A DNA stretch of 64,000 nt from Nipponacmea schrenckii (lineage: Eukaryota; Mollusca; Gastropoda; Lottiidae): NCBI GenBank assembly GCA_030562195.1, contig CM060199.1, positions 26,184,338 to 26,248,337 on the forward strand, written 5' to 3'. This document shows, piece after piece, positions 60,957 through 64,000 of the stretch (position 1 is the stretch's first letter; each line of letters begins with the position of its first letter). A program made the translations under genes and the position numbers. The notes beneath the pieces are model-generated. The model did not search any database and was not told the DNA's origin. It saw nothing but the letters and a program-made list of their open reading frames with translations.

Positions 60957-61593
60957 CTAGACTAATTTATACGAATTAAAATTATGCCTGGTTTTAATGT
61001 CAAAAATATTAAGCCTTTTAAGATTCAGTGACAAATCAGTATCGTACTTAGAACCAAGAATTAATTTAAAAGCAATTTTTTGTTGCCTATGTAAAATATC
61101 GGCCGATGCAATGTCGTGCGAATCCCAAATAGTTGAACAATAACTCAAATTTAAATTTTAGCAACGAACTTAACGTGTGGACTGTCGCAGTTGAAATAAC
61201 TTAGTATTTAAATTTTAGCAACGAACTTTACGTGTGGAGTCCATGAGAGATTTTGATTCACAATAACAACTAGTAATTTTATACTTGTTCAATCTTCTTT
61301 GTATCATCCACAAAAAGATCACAGTTAGAGATAATATGCAACGGTAAATCATTAATATAAAGATTAAACAACAAGCGACCTAAAATTGATCCTTGTGGTA
61401 CCCCATTCTTTATACTGCGAGAAGACGAAAGCGTTCCATTGACGTAACAACGCTGGGTAGGATTCGATAAGTAACAATTTATGATGGTTATTAATGCAAT
61501 TGAAAAATTGTATAGTTTTACTTTTTCAATAATTATCTCATGGGAAATCAAATCAAATGCTTTTGTAAAATCAAAGAAAATCAGACGAATCAT
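60957..61593 (-). pseudogene. CR1/jockey-like LINE reverse transcriptase, dead
   Basis: 61279-61593 reads RLIFFDFTKAFDLISHEI (8-14 DFTKAFD), GVPQGSILGRLLFNLYIND (64-72 core) and FVDD (94-97) where the family has FADD or YADD, so a substituted position sits next to the catalytic pair. 60957-61148 is the region after the thumb (SYCSTIWDSHD, HRQQKIAFKLILG). The part between is replaced by a short tandem duplication of about 55 bp (copies from about 61150 and 61206). It is 5'-truncated at 61593, exactly where a + strand LINE starts. Confidence 0.82.
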
Positions 61594-62656
61594 CTCTCAA
61601 CCTGTCTCTCACACCTTCACCTAACACATCTTCGGAATATTACTCGTCGCCGAATGAGAGTCTGACAGCTTCTGCTTGTGATGCAAATAACCAGCTGATG
61701 GAGGGGTCCACCCTTATAGTCCAAGACCTTAATGCAACCATTCTTGACCTTAGGAAGGAACTGAAAGCCGAAAAAGATGCCAACCTATCCCTCAAAGAAG
61801 ATCTTCAAATCCTGAGAGTGGCAAACAATTCTGTAAAAGATGTAACTAGTACGGATCTTAAAATAGATACAGATGGGCTTCAAAAACTCAACAACAACAT
61901 TAAAAGGCTTTCTGGTATCCTCAATAATTTCTACCAACCTAAACCTCCTTTATCATATGCTGATGTAACGAGACCAAAGAAGCCTATACAAGAAAGATTG
62001 CTACACCTCAGTACTCTAAACGTGTCCAAAAGCTCTTCCAAATTCAGTCAACAATCCAGTAGAAAACAAGAATATTATCCAAAAACTTAATCATTGGTTC
62101 TTCATTACTGAAATATATTCAAACTAGGAGGTTAGATCCATCTGGAGATTGCGCAGTCAAGACCCTTCGAGGTGCTAAAATTGAAGATCTCATTCAGTAT
62201 ATTGGAAACTGTTCTTCGAGTACAGCTGTTAAAAATGTAGTATTTTTGATAGGATCAAATAGTTCATCACTGAGATCTTTTAAACTAGAAGAATGTGAGC
62301 TACAATATAACTGTTTGATTGATATAACCAGAAATAAATTTAAATCGGCCAAAATTAGTTTCATAGAACCTTTACCACGACAATCCGATTACGATTCAGC
62401 CAATATCAAGTCACTAAACTCAGCCTTACAACAAATTTGTATATTAAGGGGTTGTATTTTTGTTAAATCTGGCCATGTTTTCATGATTCGAAATGAGATA
62501 AAGAAATATCTTTTTGAGGACCAGACACATGTCAACCTAAAAGGATCTGGTTTGTTAGCAAGGCTGATAAAATCATCACTGAATCTCTACAATTCTTCTA
62601 CATCACGAAACAGATACCAACCTGAAGACAGAATAAACCCTTCTTATCGCAGATAA
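61594..62656 (+). pseudogene. LINE ORF1: coiled coil plus SGNH-esterase-like domain, one frameshift
   Basis: The frame is open from the junction at about 61594 (SLNLSLTPSPN...), with an internal ATG at 61698. 61698-61860 encodes a heptad-like charged helix (DLRKELKAEKDANLSLKEDL), probably a trimerisation coil. The frame stops at 62090. The next frame, one base back and starting near 62075, encodes an SGNH-hydrolase-like domain: GSS (block I, 62096), LRGAKIEDL (block II), LIGSN (block III, about 62246) and DQTH (catalytic D-x-x-H, 62519-62530), ending at 62656. Esterase-type ORF1 proteins are known from CR1/L2 LINEs, where they bind RNA. A homopolymer indel in CCAAAAACT is the simplest cause of the break. 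Confidence 0.8.
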
Positions 62657-62999
62657 AGCCAATGTCAGAGTGTTTAACGACTTTAACGATTGACTTTAAC
62701 TTATATTGAATTGAATTATGCTTTTCAGATATAACACCAAATACACTTATTACAATGTTGCATCTACGAACTGTTATTTCTGATATAGTGCGTGTATCAA
62801 ATTCTTTATTCATATAGCATAGTATGACAACTTTGTAACAGAATATGGTCATTTCTCATTTTCTTTCTTATTTCTCCACATTACCACTGTTTCGATCCTC
62901 TAGACAGTTTAATTTCTCTAGAAATTAGCCTTGATCCAAATAACTATATTATATTGTTTGAATTTTGTTGCGTATTAAGTTTGTTGTTACTTTTATATA

Positions 63000-64000
63000 A
63001 TGAATTTGAAGCCTTTACTATTTAAAAGGGGATTGCATTTTGGTCATATAAATGTAAGACATATTATTAACAAAATGGATGAATTATCTAGTTTAATCTC
63101 TATGTTTGATATCTTTGGTATAACTGAAACGCATCTGGATGTTACTGATATAAATGAGTCTGATATTGGAATTAAGGGTTTTCATCCACCATTAAGGCGA
63201 GATAGTTGTAGTGTTAGTAACTCTGGTATCATTTTTTATATAAATGAAAATATTAATTTTAAAAGGCGATATGATCTTGAAAAAACTGACATTGAATGTA
63301 TTTGGCTTGAATTGCCTTTAGTGAATCAATCGCCTATTCTAGTCTGTTGTGTATATCGGAACCCTAACAAATGCTCTAAAACTACATGGTTAAAATCATT
63401 TGAAAATATGATAGAAGGAATTTGGCATCTAGGTTTAGAAACACTAATAATGGGCGATATAAACATTGATGTTTTTAACTCTAATAATCCGCATTTTACT
63501 GATTTATTAAATTCATATAATTTAACTCAAATCATTGATCAGCCAACTCGAGTAACACCAAATACTTCAACTATTATTGATCATATTATTGTTTCTCATA
63601 CTGAACATGTAATTGAATCTATAGTTCCAAATTATTCTATATCTGATCATTATCCTATTTGTTTTACCTGGAATAGGAAAGGGGTTCATATTCCTAAGTC
63701 TGAGCATATACAGATCAGTTACAGATGTTTTAAAAATTTTAACAAAGATGAATTCATTGAAGACCTAAAATTAGCTAACTTCGATATTATATATGATGAA
63801 AATGACCCTAACACAGCTTTACAGATATGGTATAATATTCTGAATGAAATATTAGATAAGCATGCTCCGATTAGAATCAAACGTGTTAAATCTTTGACCA
63901 AACCTCCTTGGCTAACTAAAGATATTGTTAAATTAATCAGAATTAGAGATGATCTCAAAAAGAATTTGTACAAATTTTATAGGAACAAAATCAAAACTGA
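63000..64000 (+). CDS. LINE ORF2, N-terminal endonuclease domain (3' partial)
   Basis: ATG at 63000-63002 opens 333 codons that run off the window without a stop. This is the APE-type endonuclease of a CR1/jockey-like LINE: GHINVRHIINKMDEL (15-29), ITETHLD (E43), VCCVYRNP, LIMGDIN (149-155), IIDHIIVS (D194, H195) and SISDHYPI (S215-D216-H217). All catalytic residues are present. After about 225 comes the linker towards RT (PPWLTKDIVKLIRIRDDLKKN from 302). It would nick the target site for target-primed reverse transcription. It lies 343 bp after ORF1. The RT domain should lie just beyond the window. Confidence 0.92.
   Translation, partial: MNLKPLLFKRGLHFGHINVRHIINKMDELSSLISMFDIFGITETHLDVTDINESDIGIKGFHPPLRRDSCSVSNSGIIFYINENINFKRRYDLEKTDIECIWLELPLVNQSPILVCCVYRNPNKCSKTTWLKSFENMIEGIWHLGLETLIMGDINIDVFNSNNPHFTDLLNSYNLTQIIDQPTRVTPNTSTIIDHIIVSHTEHVIESIVPNYSISDHYPICFTWNRKGVHIPKSEHIQISYRCFKNFNKDEFIEDLKLANFDIIYDENDPNTALQIWYNILNEILDKHAPIRIKRVKSLTKPPWLTKDIVKLIRIRDDLKKNLYKFYRNKIKT

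Overview
This is AT-rich DNA from an animal nucleus, almost entirely made of mobile elements. The helicase-endonuclease of a Helentron (rolling-circle transposon), LINE ORFs with an esterase-type ORF1, a hAT-like MITE and palindromic TATACGCCCACAT repeats point to an invertebrate, most plausibly a bivalve mollusc. That placement is inference; no host gene fixes the species. There is a 500-base assembly gap (51113-51612) and about 1 kb of evidently corrupted consensus (about 53915-54960).

Layout. 1-1604: C-terminal half of an autonomous Helentron protein (PIF1-type helicase plus endonuclease). 1605-6469: AT-rich DNA without recognisable genes, containing one hAT-type MITE (3193-3947). 6470-51112: a nearly continuous array of about 25 non-autonomous units of four families (called A, B, C and D here), 0.9-3 kb each. 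Units left of about 21.2 kb lie on the + strand. From about 21.24 kb to the gap they all lie on the - strand. 51613-54060: dead LINE fragments in both orientations. About 54877-55340: a second, broken Helentron endonuclease, directly followed by D-family elements with TATACGCCCACAT elements inserted in them (55350-58685). 58757-59775: a tandem duplication carrying two 45-nt candidate mini-exons. 59777-60300: another TATACGCCCACAT element. 60340-61593: dead LINE 3' part (- strand). 61594-64000: 5' part of a LINE (+ strand) with a frameshifted ORF1 and an open ORF2 running off the window.

The most interesting feature is the architecture of the array units. Each has a head (CTAG followed by a short palindrome), a body, an A-tract, a box GAAAACAAA, a near-perfect tail hairpin and usually CTAG. 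The tail hairpin differs completely between families, yet its arm matches a 9-12 nt motif just inside the head of the same family: GTGGGACTTTGC in A, GCAGTGCGT in B and C, GCGTGGCAA or GAGTGGCAAA in D variants. Matched subterminal inverted repeats, a 3' hairpin and a CTRR-like end are the known signature of Helentron-derived non-autonomous elements (HINEs, such as Drosophila DINE-1). I therefore read the array as HINE-like elements that could have been mobilised by a Helentron such as the one at the left edge. Several units carry two or three tail hairpins in series, always with the head-matched one nearest the body, which suggests serial capture of extra 3' ends.

The bodies repeatedly carry exact-looking binding motifs for conserved animal transcription factors (AGGTCA direct repeats, CCGGAAGT, AAGATGGCGGC, TGCGCATGCGCA, CACGTG). 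Families A, B and C keep these motifs in the same order although the sequence between them has diverged. All identity statements here are by eye; no alignment or database search was run.
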